Assembly (NCBI GenBank): GCA_016718655.1
Contig: JADKCV010000015.1
Span: 27,729 to 91,728 of the forward strand
Direction: 5' to 3'
Length of the DNA: 64,000 nt
From: Flavobacteriales bacterium
GTDB lineage: Bacteria > Bacteroidota > Bacteroidia > Flavobacteriales_F > PHOS-HE28
Notes under the pieces: model-generated
What the model saw: the letters and a program-made list of their open reading frames with translations, nothing else
Database searches by the model: none
Told to the model about the DNA's origin: nothing
Part shown: in pieces, positions 17,124-25,741 of the stretch
Numbering within the stretch: position 1 is the first letter of the stretch
Layout: each line of letters begins with the position of its first letter
Program-made: the position numbers and the translations under genes

Positions 17124-20100
17124 ATGCGTCCGATCATCGTCGCTATTCTCGTCATGACGATCTCCTTGGCTTGGGGTCAGGAGCACCATGGCAAGGTCAG
17201 GCCCGATCGACCCGAATGGGTTCAATTGATGTACGGACCGGATCCTGACCCAGGTGCAGTACAGGCCGCGTACGATGCGTACTACGCCGTGCACCCTTTC
17301 GTGAAGAACACCGACACGCAGTACTTCAAACGTTGGAAACGCGAGCTCGGTCGCGCATTCGTGCCCAAGGACCCCACGCAACGCGCGGATTACGAGCAGG
17401 GCTTACGCGATTACCTGGAGACCTCAGTAAGCGGTGGCGATCGGGCGGCCAACTGGACCTGCCTGGGACCCTTCGACTGGGACCACACCGCTGTGGACCG
17501 CAGCTATGCGCCGGGTTCCGCACATGTGTTCACGGTGGAAATGAGCCCCTCGGACCCTGACATCCTCTATGCCGGAACAGCGACAGCAGGTGTATGGAAG
17601 AGCACCGACCACGGCCTCATCTGGTCCGACATGACCAAGAACCTCATGGTGCGTGAAGTGGTCAGTGTTGAGATCGATCACACCAACCCCGATGTAGTCT
17701 ACTTCGGTTCGGAGAACGACCTATGGAAGAGCACCAACGGAGGAGCCACCTGGGCCATCATTGGAGATGCGACGTTCCAAGCGCTGGACCATCGTCTGGC
17801 GGACATCGTTATGCACCCCACGGACCCGCAGACCATCCTCCTCTGCAGCGACCGTGGGCTCTATCGTAGCACCAATGGCGGCAGCACCCTCACACAGGTG
17901 CAACCGGGTGACTGGCTGGAGCTCGAGTTCAAGCCCGGCGACCCGATGACCCTCTATGCCGTGAAACAGGTGAGCAACCGAACGGAATTCTGGCGTAGTG
18001 TGAATGGAGGGACGACCTTCACGCAGGTAGGTATCGGTTGGCCCGCACCCGTTAGCCCCGATGAGCAGGAGCGCACCGAGATCGCCGTGAGCCCGGCCGC
18101 TCCCAACACCATCTACGCGCTGTGCAGTGGCGAGATCAACGGCGGCACAGGGCTCTTCGGCATCTACAAGAGCGAGGACAGCGGCAGCACATGGACATTC
18201 CAATGCTGCGGGACGGGGCCTGGTGGCGTACCCTCGGTGAGCAACCCCAATCTTTTGGGCTACAGCGATACCGGTATTGAACCAGGTGGCCAGTACTACT
18301 ACGACCTGGCGCTGGCAGTGGACCCGGCCAATGCCAATATCGTCCACGTGTGCGGGATACAACGCTGGGTGAGCACCGATGGTGGCGTCACCTTCACCTG
18401 CCCAGCCAAATGGAGCCATAGCTACAAGCCCAATTACCTGCACGCCGACATCCACGACATCCGCTACTTCGGTGGCGAGATCTGGGTGGCCTCCGACGGC
18501 GGCATGTTCCAGAGCACCGACAACGGCGCCACCTTCACCCGGCGCATGTTCGGCATCTCGGGCACCGATTTCTGGGGATTCGGACAAGGCGGTTGGACCG
18601 GCAGCAATGTCATGATCGGCGGTACCTATCACAACGGCACCCTGCTCAAGGACAACAATGTTTACCAGAACGGCTGGATCAGCACCGATGGCGGTGATGG
18701 GGTGCGTGGCTACGTACACCCCCAGTACGACCGCCGTGTACTGAGCGACTATGGCTACAAGACCCTGAGCGGCGATCGTAACGTGGCCAACCGGAACACT
18801 ACCTGGGCGCGCCAGCCGAACGCAAGCTACGTGACCGGCCAGAGCAGCGACCTCATATGGCACCCCAACCTGGTGAACACCGCCTACCTCGGCAACGGCA
18901 CCTCCCTCTGGCGAACCGATGACAATGGCACCTCCTTCACACCGTTGCACGACTTCGGCGAGGCGGTGGCCAGCTTGGCCATGTGTTTCACCGACCCGAA
19001 TGTCATCTACGCCTGCACCTTTGTCGATTGGTGGGGTGTGAAGCGCGTATATCGCAGCACCGATGCAGGTGTCAGCTTCACGGAGATCACCCCATCATCC
19101 ACGCTGCTGGCAGGGAACACCTGGGTGCCTTACGACATTGCCGTCAGCGCCGCGGACCCATTGCGGATCTGGCTGGTGCGCACCTCGCAATACGGGAACT
19201 CACCGAACCTGAACGGCAACTGTATCTACACCAGCATGGACGGTGGTACGACGTGGACCAACATCACCACACCTGCGCTGAACAACCAGTGGCCCACCAA
19301 CATCACCCATCAGTTCGGGACCGATGGCGGCCTTTACCTCGGCACACGCCGTGCGGTATATGTGCGGAACGATGCATCGCCCTCTTGGACCCAATGGAAC
19401 AGCGGCCTTCCTGCGCGCACCGCCAGCACGGAACTGGAGGTGCACTACCGGGACGGCAAGGTCCGCAATGCCACCGACCACGGCATCTGGGAAAGCCCAT
19501 TGGAGTTCACCAGCGTACCGATGGCCAACTTCAGCGCGGACAAACGCACGGTGACCTGCTTGGCATCTACCGTTCAGTTCTACGACCACAGTGCCTTGCG
19601 GGGCGACGGGTACAGCTGGAACTGGAGCTTCCCTGGCGGTTCACCGGCCACAAGCACCAACCGCAGTCCATCAGTGGTCTACGATTCACCCGGAAGCTAT
19701 GATGTGAGCCTCACCGTCACCGACGTCAACGGGACCAGCACACGCACCATCACGAACTTCATCCGTTTCGAGACCTTCTCCGTCACCGCTCCCATAGCCC
19801 AGACAGCAGAGGATCAAGTGGTAACGCCACAAGGATGGCGCTTGGAGAATGCCGATGACGACGATAGCTGGGAGAACGTGGCGCTGGCGGTAGGTGCCGA
19901 CGGTGCTCCTGGTCGTGCTTGGCGCATGGACTACTACTATTACAATGCGCCGGGGCAGCTGGACCGCCTGATCACCCCGGTGATCTCGCTGGGCGGTAGC
20001 GCCGGCACGCGGCTGAAGTTCAACCACGCCTACAAGCCCTATGGCGCCTCCTACACGGATGGCCTGCGTGTGGAGATCAGCACCAATTGCGGACAGAGCT

Positions 20101-21047
20101 GGTCCACCCTGTTCTACCAGGAGGCCTTCGCATTGGGCACCGCTACCACAGGAGCGAGTCCTTGGGCACCAGCAGCAGCCTCGGATTGGCGTTCGACCGA
20201 CCTTGACCTCAGCGCCTACGACGGACAACAAGTGGTGCTGCGCTTCACCGGAGTGAACGATTTCGGGGACCGGCTCTACTTGGACAACTTGGTCCTGGAG
20301 AACAATGGCCTTCGCTTGGACCTGAAGGTGTTCTTGGACGGCGCCTACAACAGCGCCACCAGTTTGATGCAGGACGGACTCCGGACCACTGCTCTACTGC
20401 CTACTACCGAACCATACACTGGCCTGGGTTGGCCCATGGCTGGCGATGGTGGTGGTGAGGTCATACAAGCAGATGTGCTCGATAAGACAGGTCCGGACGC
20501 CATCGTGGATTGGGTTCACGTGGAACTTAGAACGGCCGGGGCACCCAACACGGTGTTGGCAACACGGTGTGCGTTGGTGCAACGTGATGGTGATGTGGTC
20601 GCCGAGGATGGCACTTCGAAGATCGCCCTGCTGGCTCCGCCAGGCAACTACCATGTCGCCATCCGGCACAGGAACCACATGGGGGCAATGACAGCAGCGT
20701 CCTTCAGTCTTGGGCTTGATGCCACGACCATCGACCTGCGGGATCCTTCCGTGGACCTGTTCGGGACTTCGGCAACTCGTGCTGTGGGTTCCGTTCGCAC
20801 CCTTTGGTCGGGGAATTGCCTTCGGGACGGCCAACTCAAATACACCGGTGCGGGCAATGATCGCGATCCCATTCTGGGCGCCGTAGGAGGTACAATTCCG
20901 ACAAGCACCAGCATCGGCTATCGCCAAGAGGACGTCAACATGGACGGAGTGACCAAGTATACCGGGCCAAACAACGACAGGGACCCCATCCTACAGAACA
21001 TTGGAGGTACGGTACCCACCACCGTACGTATTGAACAATTACCCTGA
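17124..21047 (+). CDS. large exported Asp-box (BNR/sortilin-like) propeller protein with PKD, jelly-roll and duplicated C-terminal module
   Basis: A 1307-residue protein with signal peptide MRPIIVAILVMTISLAWGQ. Residues about 140-800 hold many Asp-box strands (STDHGLIW, STNGGATW, SVNGGTTF, SEDSGSTW, STDGGVTF, STDNGATF, STDAGVSF, SMDGGTTW), indicating a VPS10/sortilin-like beta-propeller. A PKD domain follows at about 805-870 (WNWSFPGGSPAT, SPGSYDVSLTVTD), then a jelly-roll-like domain at about 890-1058 (SAGTRLKFNHAYKPYG, DLDLSAYDGQQVVLRF). The C-terminal region (1060-1307) is shared with the M36 peptidase at 21715, including DAIVDWVHVELR, ALVQRDGDVV and a final duplicated NDRDPIL...GG/DVNMDG repeat. 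It has no canonical T9SS domain. Probably a surface binding or glycoside-active protein; the substrate is unknown. Confidence 0.88.
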   Translation: MRPIIVAILVMTISLAWGQEHHGKVRPDRPEWVQLMYGPDPDPGAVQAAYDAYYAVHPFVKNTDTQYFKRWKRELGRAFVPKDPTQRADYEQGLRDYLETSVSGGDRAANWTCLGPFDWDHTAVDRSYAPGSAHVFTVEMSPSDPDILYAGTATAGVWKSTDHGLIWSDMTKNLMVREVVSVEIDHTNPDVVYFGSENDLWKSTNGGATWAIIGDATFQALDHRLADIVMHPTDPQTILLCSDRGLYRSTNGGSTLTQVQPGDWLELEFKPGDPMTLYAVKQVSNRTEFWRSVNGGTTFTQVGIGWPAPVSPDEQERTEIAVSPAAPNTIYALCSGEINGGTGLFGIYKSEDSGSTWTFQCCGTGPGGVPSVSNPNLLGYSDTGIEPGGQYYYDLALAVDPANANIVHVCGIQRWVSTDGGVTFTCPAKWSHSYKPNYLHADIHDIRYFGGEIWVASDGGMFQSTDNGATFTRRMFGISGTDFWGFGQGGWTGSNVMIGGTYHNGTLLKDNNVYQNGWISTDGGDGVRGYVHPQYDRRVLSDYGYKTLSGDRNVANRNTTWARQPNASYVTGQSSDLIWHPNLVNTAYLGNGTSLWRTDDNGTSFTPLHDFGEAVASLAMCFTDPNVIYACTFVDWWGVKRVYRSTDAGVSFTEITPSSTLLAGNTWVPYDIAVSAADPLRIWLVRTSQYGNSPNLNGNCIYTSMDGGTTWTNITTPALNNQWPTNITHQFGTDGGLYLGTRRAVYVRNDASPSWTQWNSGLPARTASTELEVHYRDGKVRNATDHGIWESPLEFTSVPMANFSADKRTVTCLASTVQFYDHSALRGDGYSWNWSFPGGSPATSTNRSPSVVYDSPGSYDVSLTVTDVNGTSTRTITNFIRFETFSVTAPIAQTAEDQVVTPQGWRLENADDDDSWENVALAVGADGAPGRAWRMDYYYYNAPGQLDRLITPVISLGGSAGTRLKFNHAYKPYGASYTDGLRVEISTNCGQSWSTLFYQEAFALGTATTGASPWAPAAASDWRSTDLDLSAYDGQQVVLRFTGVNDFGDRLYLDNLVLENNGLRLDLKVFLDGAYNSATSLMQDGLRTTALLPTTEPYTGLGWPMAGDGGGEVIQADVLDKTGPDAIVDWVHVELRTAGAPNTVLATRCALVQRDGDVVAEDGTSKIALLAPPGNYHVAIRHRNHMGAMTAASFSLGLDATTIDLRDPSVDLFGTSATRAVGSVRTLWSGNCLRDGQLKYTGAGNDRDPILGAVGGTIPTSTSIGYRQEDVNMDGVTKYTGPNNDRDPILQNIGGTVPTTVRIEQLP

Positions 21048-21057
21048 TATCGGTCAA

Positions 21058-21093
21058 CGAAGAAGCCTCCCTCGAACGTTGGCGGCTTCTTCG
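21058..21093. terminator. bidirectional terminator between the Asp-box protein and bacilliredoxin genes
   Basis: A perfect 10-bp inverted repeat (CGAAGAAGCC at 21058-21067, GGCTTCTTCG at 21084-21093) with a 16-base loop. It sits in the 62-base convergent gap, 11 bases after one stop and 17 bases before the other. Confidence 0.65.
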
Positions 21094-21109
21094 CTCAAGC
21101 TGGTCGTCC

Positions 21110-21520
21110 CTAGCAGAACTCCTCGTAGGCCATCATCAGGTTGTCAGCGATCATCTCTGCCGAACGGCCCTCGATATGATGGCGTTCCAGGAAATGCACC
21201 AGCTTGCCATCCTTGAACAGGGCCATGGCCGGACTGCTGGGCGGGTAAGGCAGGAAGTGCCTACGCGCCTGGTTCGTCGCATCGGTATCGACACCGGCGA
21301 AGACCGTATAGAGCTTCATGGGTCTCTTTTCACCCTTGAGGCTCTGTTTCGCGCCAGGGCGGGCAGCCCCAGCGGCACATCCGCACACGCTGTTCACGAC
21401 GCACAACACGGTACCGGGTTGGGTCAGTGCCTTGTCGACCTGTTCAGGAGTATGAAGTTCTTCGAACCCGACCATGGTCAGGTCGGTCTTCATGGGTGCA
21501 ACGAGCTCAGCAGGATACAT
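21110..21520 (-). CDS. bacilliredoxin, BrxA/BrxB (YphP/YqiW) family
   Basis: A 136-residue thioredoxin-fold disulfide isomerase-type protein that removes bacillithiol from protein mixed disulfides. The family signature NSVCGCAAGAARPGA carries the CGC active site (Cys46 and Cys48). The N-terminus MYPAELVAPMKTDLTMVGF and the C-terminal PPSSPAMALFKDGKLVHFLE also match the family. ATG 21520 is chosen over the upstream in-frame start because MYP is the conserved family start. Its presence implies that the organism makes bacillithiol, as some Bacteroidota do, although none of the biosynthesis genes lie in this window. Confidence 0.92.
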   Translation of the reverse strand: MYPAELVAPMKTDLTMVGFEELHTPEQVDKALTQPGTVLCVVNSVCGCAAGAARPGAKQSLKGEKRPMKLYTVFAGVDTDATNQARRHFLPYPPSSPAMALFKDGKLVHFLERHHIEGRSAEMIADNLMMAYEEFC

Positions 21521-21664
21521 GGTATTCAAGCGGTTACGTGATCCAATGTCAGGGGTGAACTGCACGCTCACCTCCAATGAACAGGTACAAAGGTACATTA
21601 CGATGATCCGGCGCTGCGTGTATTTGGACGGCTTGGGATCCCTCGGCTGAGCACGTGATCAAGC

Positions 21665-21696
21665 TTGCCTTCCACATTGCCTTTCAGGTACTTTCG
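21665..21696 (+). promoter_or_regulatory. promoter of the M36 peptidase (TTG, 21-base spacer, TACTTTCG)
   Basis: TTG at 21665-21667 and TACTTTCG at 21689-21696, 18 bases before ATG 21715. The -7 element is one base away from TAnnTTTG. Confidence 0.5.
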
Positions 21697-21714
21697 CCAT
21701 CCTTCCCCTCCCCC

Positions 21715-24700
21715 ATGCGACATTTCACACTGAGCTTCTGCTTATTCGCCGTTCTTCTTCCTGGTCTGGCACAGGATCGTCCTGCTACACTTCCCGACGA
21801 TGTTCGTGCGGAATTCATCAAAGGCGGTTTCCTGGACCAGGACTTGATCGATCTGGTGGCGAAGGATGACTATCGCACGGCACACAACGGAGTTCGTCAC
21901 CAATACATCCGCCAACGGTGGCAGGGGATCGAGATCTGGAACGGTGATATCGCCATACACCGCAAAGCCAACGGTGAGGTGGTGCGCATGAACAATAGCG
22001 CCCGTCCCTATTTGGCCAAACAAGTGAACACCACTACGCCGATCATCACCGCACAACAAGCATTGGCCACCGTGCTCTCACGTACGCTACCTGGTGTGTC
22101 GATGCCAGGCCTGGTGGGCACAACGAATGAAGGACGCACCTTCACGTACGACGGCAGTGCCACGGGAGGAATACCGATCAGCGTACAGCTCTACCTGGTA
22201 CCCCACGCATCCCAAGTACTCTTGGCCTGGAACGTGAACCACTATACGCCCGATGGTTCCCATTGGTGGAATGTTCGCATCGATGCGATCACGGGGCAGG
22301 AGTTGGACAGGAACGACTGGGTGAGCAGTTGTGCCTTTGCTGTTGATCACGATCATGCCCACGCGCGTTCCACACCGGAGGAAGCGCCTGCCCCAGCCGC
22401 ACCGAACGACTACAACATCTATCCGTGGCCATCCGAAAGCCCAAGTCATGGACCACGGACCTTGGTGAACGCCCCGTGGCTGGATGGTGGCTTGGCCTCG
22501 CCGTTCGGCTGGCACGATACCGACGGGGTGGCCGGTGCGGAACACACGATCACCAAAGGCAATAATGTGCAGGCCCAGGAGGATACGGACGCCAACAACA
22601 GTGGCGGGTTCAGCCCGGATGGCGGTGCTACCCTGGACTTCGACTTCCCGATCAACCTGACCCTAGCACCCTCCACCTACCAGAGTGCTGCGATCACCAA
22701 TCTGTTCTATTGGAACAACCTGATGCACGATGTGTGGTACCAATACGGCTTCGACGATGCATCGGGCAACTTCCAGCAGAACAACTACGGACGTGGCGGT
22801 CTGGGTAACGATTTCGTGCTGGCCGACGCCATGGATGGGAGCGGCACCAACAATGCCAACTTCGGAACGCCTCCCGATGGCAGCAACCCACGGATGCAGA
22901 TGTTCGTCTGGACTGCTCCCAACCCCGATCGCACCAGCGACCTGGACAATGGTATCATCGCCCATGAATACGGGCATGGTATCAGTAATCGCTTGGTGGC
23001 AGGACCTTCCAATGTGAACTGCTTGAGCAACGCTGAACAGATGGGTGAGGGTTGGAGCGACTATTTCGGCCTGATGATGACGATAAAAGCCGGTGATGTG
23101 GGTACGGCTGCACGTGGCATCGGCACCTATGCATTGGGACAGGCCGTGACCGGTCCGGGTATCCGTCCTTCACCCTATAGCACCAATACGAGCGTCAACA
23201 ATTACACCTACGCCAGCACCAACAGTGGCCTGAGCCAGCCCCATGGGATAGGCTTCGTCTGGTGCACCATGCTGTGGGAAATGACCTGGGAGTTGATCGG
23301 TGTTCACGGCCTCGATCCGGATATCTACAATGGAACAGGCGGCAACAATATCGCCATGCAACTGGTGATCGATGGGTTGAAACTCACCCCGTGCAACCCG
23401 GGATTCGTGGACGGCCGGGACGCTATCCTATTGGCCGATCAATTGAACAATGGTGGGGCCAACCAGGAGTACATCTGGGCGGCATTCGCACGACGCGGAC
23501 TCGGAGCCAGTGCAGCACAAGGAAGCTCGACCAGCCGGTCGGACCAGACCGAAGCCTTCGACCTGCCAGTGGCGAATAATGTAGGGGTGTTCAGTATCCT
23601 TTCCCCGCCCGCCCAAGTGTTCGATTGTCCCGGTACCACAACACCCGTGACCGTTCAATTGCGCAATTACGGACTGGCACCACAAAGTGGCTTCCCGGTA
23701 AGCTACAGCATTGATGGAGGAACCCCGGTGACCGAGGTGTTCAGCGGTACGCTGGCAGGTGGTGCGAGCGTAAGCTTCACCTTCGCTACGGAAGCCTCGC
23801 TCGTCGGCCCCGGCCCACTGACCATCCTGGTGACCACCGAATTGGCGAGCGACCAAGTGACCGCCAACGACCCTCAAACGCGCAGTGTGACCCTGGCCAG
23901 CACGACCACCGTTACTGCTGACTATACGCAAGATGTGGAGAGTGGTTCGGCGACCCCCACGGGGTGGACGCTTCAAAACCCGGACAACGGTACGACCTGG
24001 AGCACCACGTTGCTGACGAATGGAGCGCTATGTGCTTCCAGTCGCGCATGGTCCATCAATTACTACAGCTACAATGCACCCGGCCAAGAGGACCGTTTGA
24101 TCTCCCCGTTCATCGACCTGGCTTCATCGGCGGGCACACGCTTGAAATTCCATCACGCCTATGCCCCGTATGGAAGTGGTTATGATGATGGTCTTCGGGT
24201 GGACGTGAGCAGCGATTGCGGCACTTCCTGGTCCACATTGTTCCAACAGAGCGGTGCTGCATTGGGCACTGCCCCCAACAGCACTTCCGCCTGGACCCCT
24301 TCCAATTGCTCCCAGTGGCGGTTGAACGACCTGGACCTGAGCGCCTATGATGGGCAGACGGTCATGATACGCTTCTCCGGTTTGAACGCCTTTGGCAACT
24401 TCGTGTACCTCGACAATGTGGAGGTGGAGAGCAACGGTGTCAGCGTGGGCGTCAAGTTGATGCTGGAGGGGGCTTACGATATCAGCAGCGACCGGATGCG
24501 TGATGACCTCCGCGCCCTTGGTCAGTTACCGCTTTCGGAACCCTATACCGGCCTTGGAATTGCGATGGTGGGCGGCGGTGGGGAAACCGTGAATGCCACG
24601 GTCATGGCCGCAACCGGTGACAATGCGATCGTGGATTGGGTACTACTCGAACTTCGGGATGCTGCGTTGACCACCAATGTGGTGGCCAGCCGCGCTGCCT

Positions 24701-25176
24701 TGGTCCAACGTGATGGGGATGTGGTGGACAAGGATGGGTCGAGCCCGGTGGTATTCCTTGCTGCACCAGGCAGTTACCACATCGTGGCACGTCACCGCAA
24801 TCACTTGGGAGTGATGACCTCCGGCCCGTTGGCACTGAGCGGGACGGTGACGGCCCTCGATCTTACCGCCGCGTCCACGATCACCTTTGGCACAGGAGCC
24901 AGGAAAAGCCTCAATGGTCGAGAATTGATGTGGGCTGGTGACGTATTGGGTGACGGCACCTTGCGTTACGTGGGTGCCAACAACGACCGCGACCCTATCC
25001 TTCAATCCGTTGGTGGCAGCATACCCACGGCGACTTCCGGCCCGGGCTATGGATCGGAGGACGTGAACATGGATGGGATCACACGCTACTCGGGCAATAC
25101 CAATGACCGTGACCCGGTGCTGTTGAACGTCGGTGGCTCGGTTCCCACGGCCACCCGCAACGCCCAGTTACCTTGA
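21715..25176 (+). CDS. exported M36 (fungalysin) metallopeptidase with jelly-roll and duplicated C-terminal module
   Basis: An 1153-residue secreted zinc endopeptidase. Signal peptide MRHFTLSFCLFAVLLPGLAQ, then an FTP-like propeptide (about 25-175) and the M36 catalytic domain (about 215-620). The zinc site is HEYGHG (His417, Glu418, His421), with the third ligand expected at Glu445 in GEGWSDYFGLM. A CARDB-like beta domain (about 640-735) follows, then a jelly-roll-like domain (about 740-905: SAGTRLKFHHAYAPYG, DLDLSAYDGQTVMIRF). The C-terminal region (905-1153), with DNAIVDWVLLELRD and the final NDRDPIL/DVNMDG duplication, is closely similar to that of the Asp-box protein upstream. The catalytic residues look intact. 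The shared tail probably mediates export or surface attachment. Confidence 0.93.
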   Translation: MRHFTLSFCLFAVLLPGLAQDRPATLPDDVRAEFIKGGFLDQDLIDLVAKDDYRTAHNGVRHQYIRQRWQGIEIWNGDIAIHRKANGEVVRMNNSARPYLAKQVNTTTPIITAQQALATVLSRTLPGVSMPGLVGTTNEGRTFTYDGSATGGIPISVQLYLVPHASQVLLAWNVNHYTPDGSHWWNVRIDAITGQELDRNDWVSSCAFAVDHDHAHARSTPEEAPAPAAPNDYNIYPWPSESPSHGPRTLVNAPWLDGGLASPFGWHDTDGVAGAEHTITKGNNVQAQEDTDANNSGGFSPDGGATLDFDFPINLTLAPSTYQSAAITNLFYWNNLMHDVWYQYGFDDASGNFQQNNYGRGGLGNDFVLADAMDGSGTNNANFGTPPDGSNPRMQMFVWTAPNPDRTSDLDNGIIAHEYGHGISNRLVAGPSNVNCLSNAEQMGEGWSDYFGLMMTIKAGDVGTAARGIGTYALGQAVTGPGIRPSPYSTNTSVNNYTYASTNSGLSQPHGIGFVWCTMLWEMTWELIGVHGLDPDIYNGTGGNNIAMQLVIDGLKLTPCNPGFVDGRDAILLADQLNNGGANQEYIWAAFARRGLGASAAQGSSTSRSDQTEAFDLPVANNVGVFSILSPPAQVFDCPGTTTPVTVQLRNYGLAPQSGFPVSYSIDGGTPVTEVFSGTLAGGASVSFTFATEASLVGPGPLTILVTTELASDQVTANDPQTRSVTLASTTTVTADYTQDVESGSATPTGWTLQNPDNGTTWSTTLLTNGALCASSRAWSINYYSYNAPGQEDRLISPFIDLASSAGTRLKFHHAYAPYGSGYDDGLRVDVSSDCGTSWSTLFQQSGAALGTAPNSTSAWTPSNCSQWRLNDLDLSAYDGQTVMIRFSGLNAFGNFVYLDNVEVESNGVSVGVKLMLEGAYDISSDRMRDDLRALGQLPLSEPYTGLGIAMVGGGGETVNATVMAATGDNAIVDWVLLELRDAALTTNVVASRAALVQRDGDVVDKDGSSPVVFLAAPGSYHIVARHRNHLGVMTSGPLALSGTVTALDLTAASTITFGTGARKSLNGRELMWAGDVLGDGTLRYVGANNDRDPILQSVGGSIPTATSGPGYGSEDVNMDGITRYSGNTNDRDPVLLNVGGSVPTATRNAQLP

Positions 25177-25217
25177 TCGATGCACTGAGCGAGTGACCTC
25201 ACGGGTACTAGGAGTGA

Positions 25218-25667
25218 TCACAACGATCGCTTCTTTCGAAAGAATGCTTTCATGAGGTCGGCACACTCCGCCTCAAGGATCCCACCGAGTACGAGGGTCT
25301 TGGGGTGAAGCGCGCGACCGCCCAGTCTGCGATAACCGGCCTTTTCATCGAACGCGCCGAACACGACCCTGCCCACCTGTGACCAGTGAAGTGCTCCAGC
25401 GCACATCACGCAAGGCTCCAAGGTCACATACAAGGTACAATCCTTAAGGTATTTCGCACCGAGGTGATCGGCGGCGGCCGTGATAGCCTGCATTTCGGCA
25501 TGGGCCGTGACATCATTGAGGCGCTCGGTCAGGTTGTGACCTCGTCCTATGATCCGATCGGCACATACAATGACAGCGCCTACAGGGACTTCGTCCGCTT
25601 GGAAGGCAAGTTCAGCTTCGCGCAGCGCTTGCCGCATGAAGTGTTCATCGTTGTAGGGTGTGATCAT
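25218..25667 (-). CDS. tadA: tRNA adenosine(34) deaminase TadA / nucleoside deaminase
   Basis: A 149-residue CDA-fold zinc deaminase that makes inosine at the wobble position of tRNA. The zinc site is HAE (His56, Glu58) and PCVMC (Cys86, Cys89), with DEVPVGAVIV and LEPCVMCAGAL in the family context. ATG 25667 gives MITPYNDEHFMRQAL. The frame extends to a TTG at 25703, but that overlaps the TAGCCTTTG promoter-like element and is not used. Length is typical of TadA. It is 74 bases downstream of nothing on its strand, so it is probably monocistronic. Confidence 0.93.
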   Translation of the reverse strand: MITPYNDEHFMRQALREAELAFQADEVPVGAVIVCADRIIGRGHNLTERLNDVTAHAEMQAITAAADHLGAKYLKDCTLYVTLEPCVMCAGALHWSQVGRVVFGAFDEKAGYRRLGGRALHPKTLVLGGILEAECADLMKAFFRKKRSL

Positions 25668-25700
25668 CTGGTATGCTACGACATTGACGACGCCCTGTGA

Positions 25701-25709
25701 CAAAGGCTA
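25701..25709 (-). promoter_or_regulatory. -7-like element TAGCCTTTG for tadA
   Basis: TAGCCTTTG on the minus strand, 33 bases before ATG 25667. It is a TAnnTTTG variant with a three-base gap, like the one at 17095-17103. It falls between the recJ 3' end and tadA. Confidence 0.4.
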
Positions 25710-25741
25710 CGTGGAAGGGTCAGGCGTGCTTGCCCGACCGA

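Noticed and set aside
17721..18950. 409-codon minus-strand open frame inside the Asp-box protein
   Set aside because: The plus-strand Asp-box repeats are clear; the minus frame is a Val/Gly/Ala-rich shadow.
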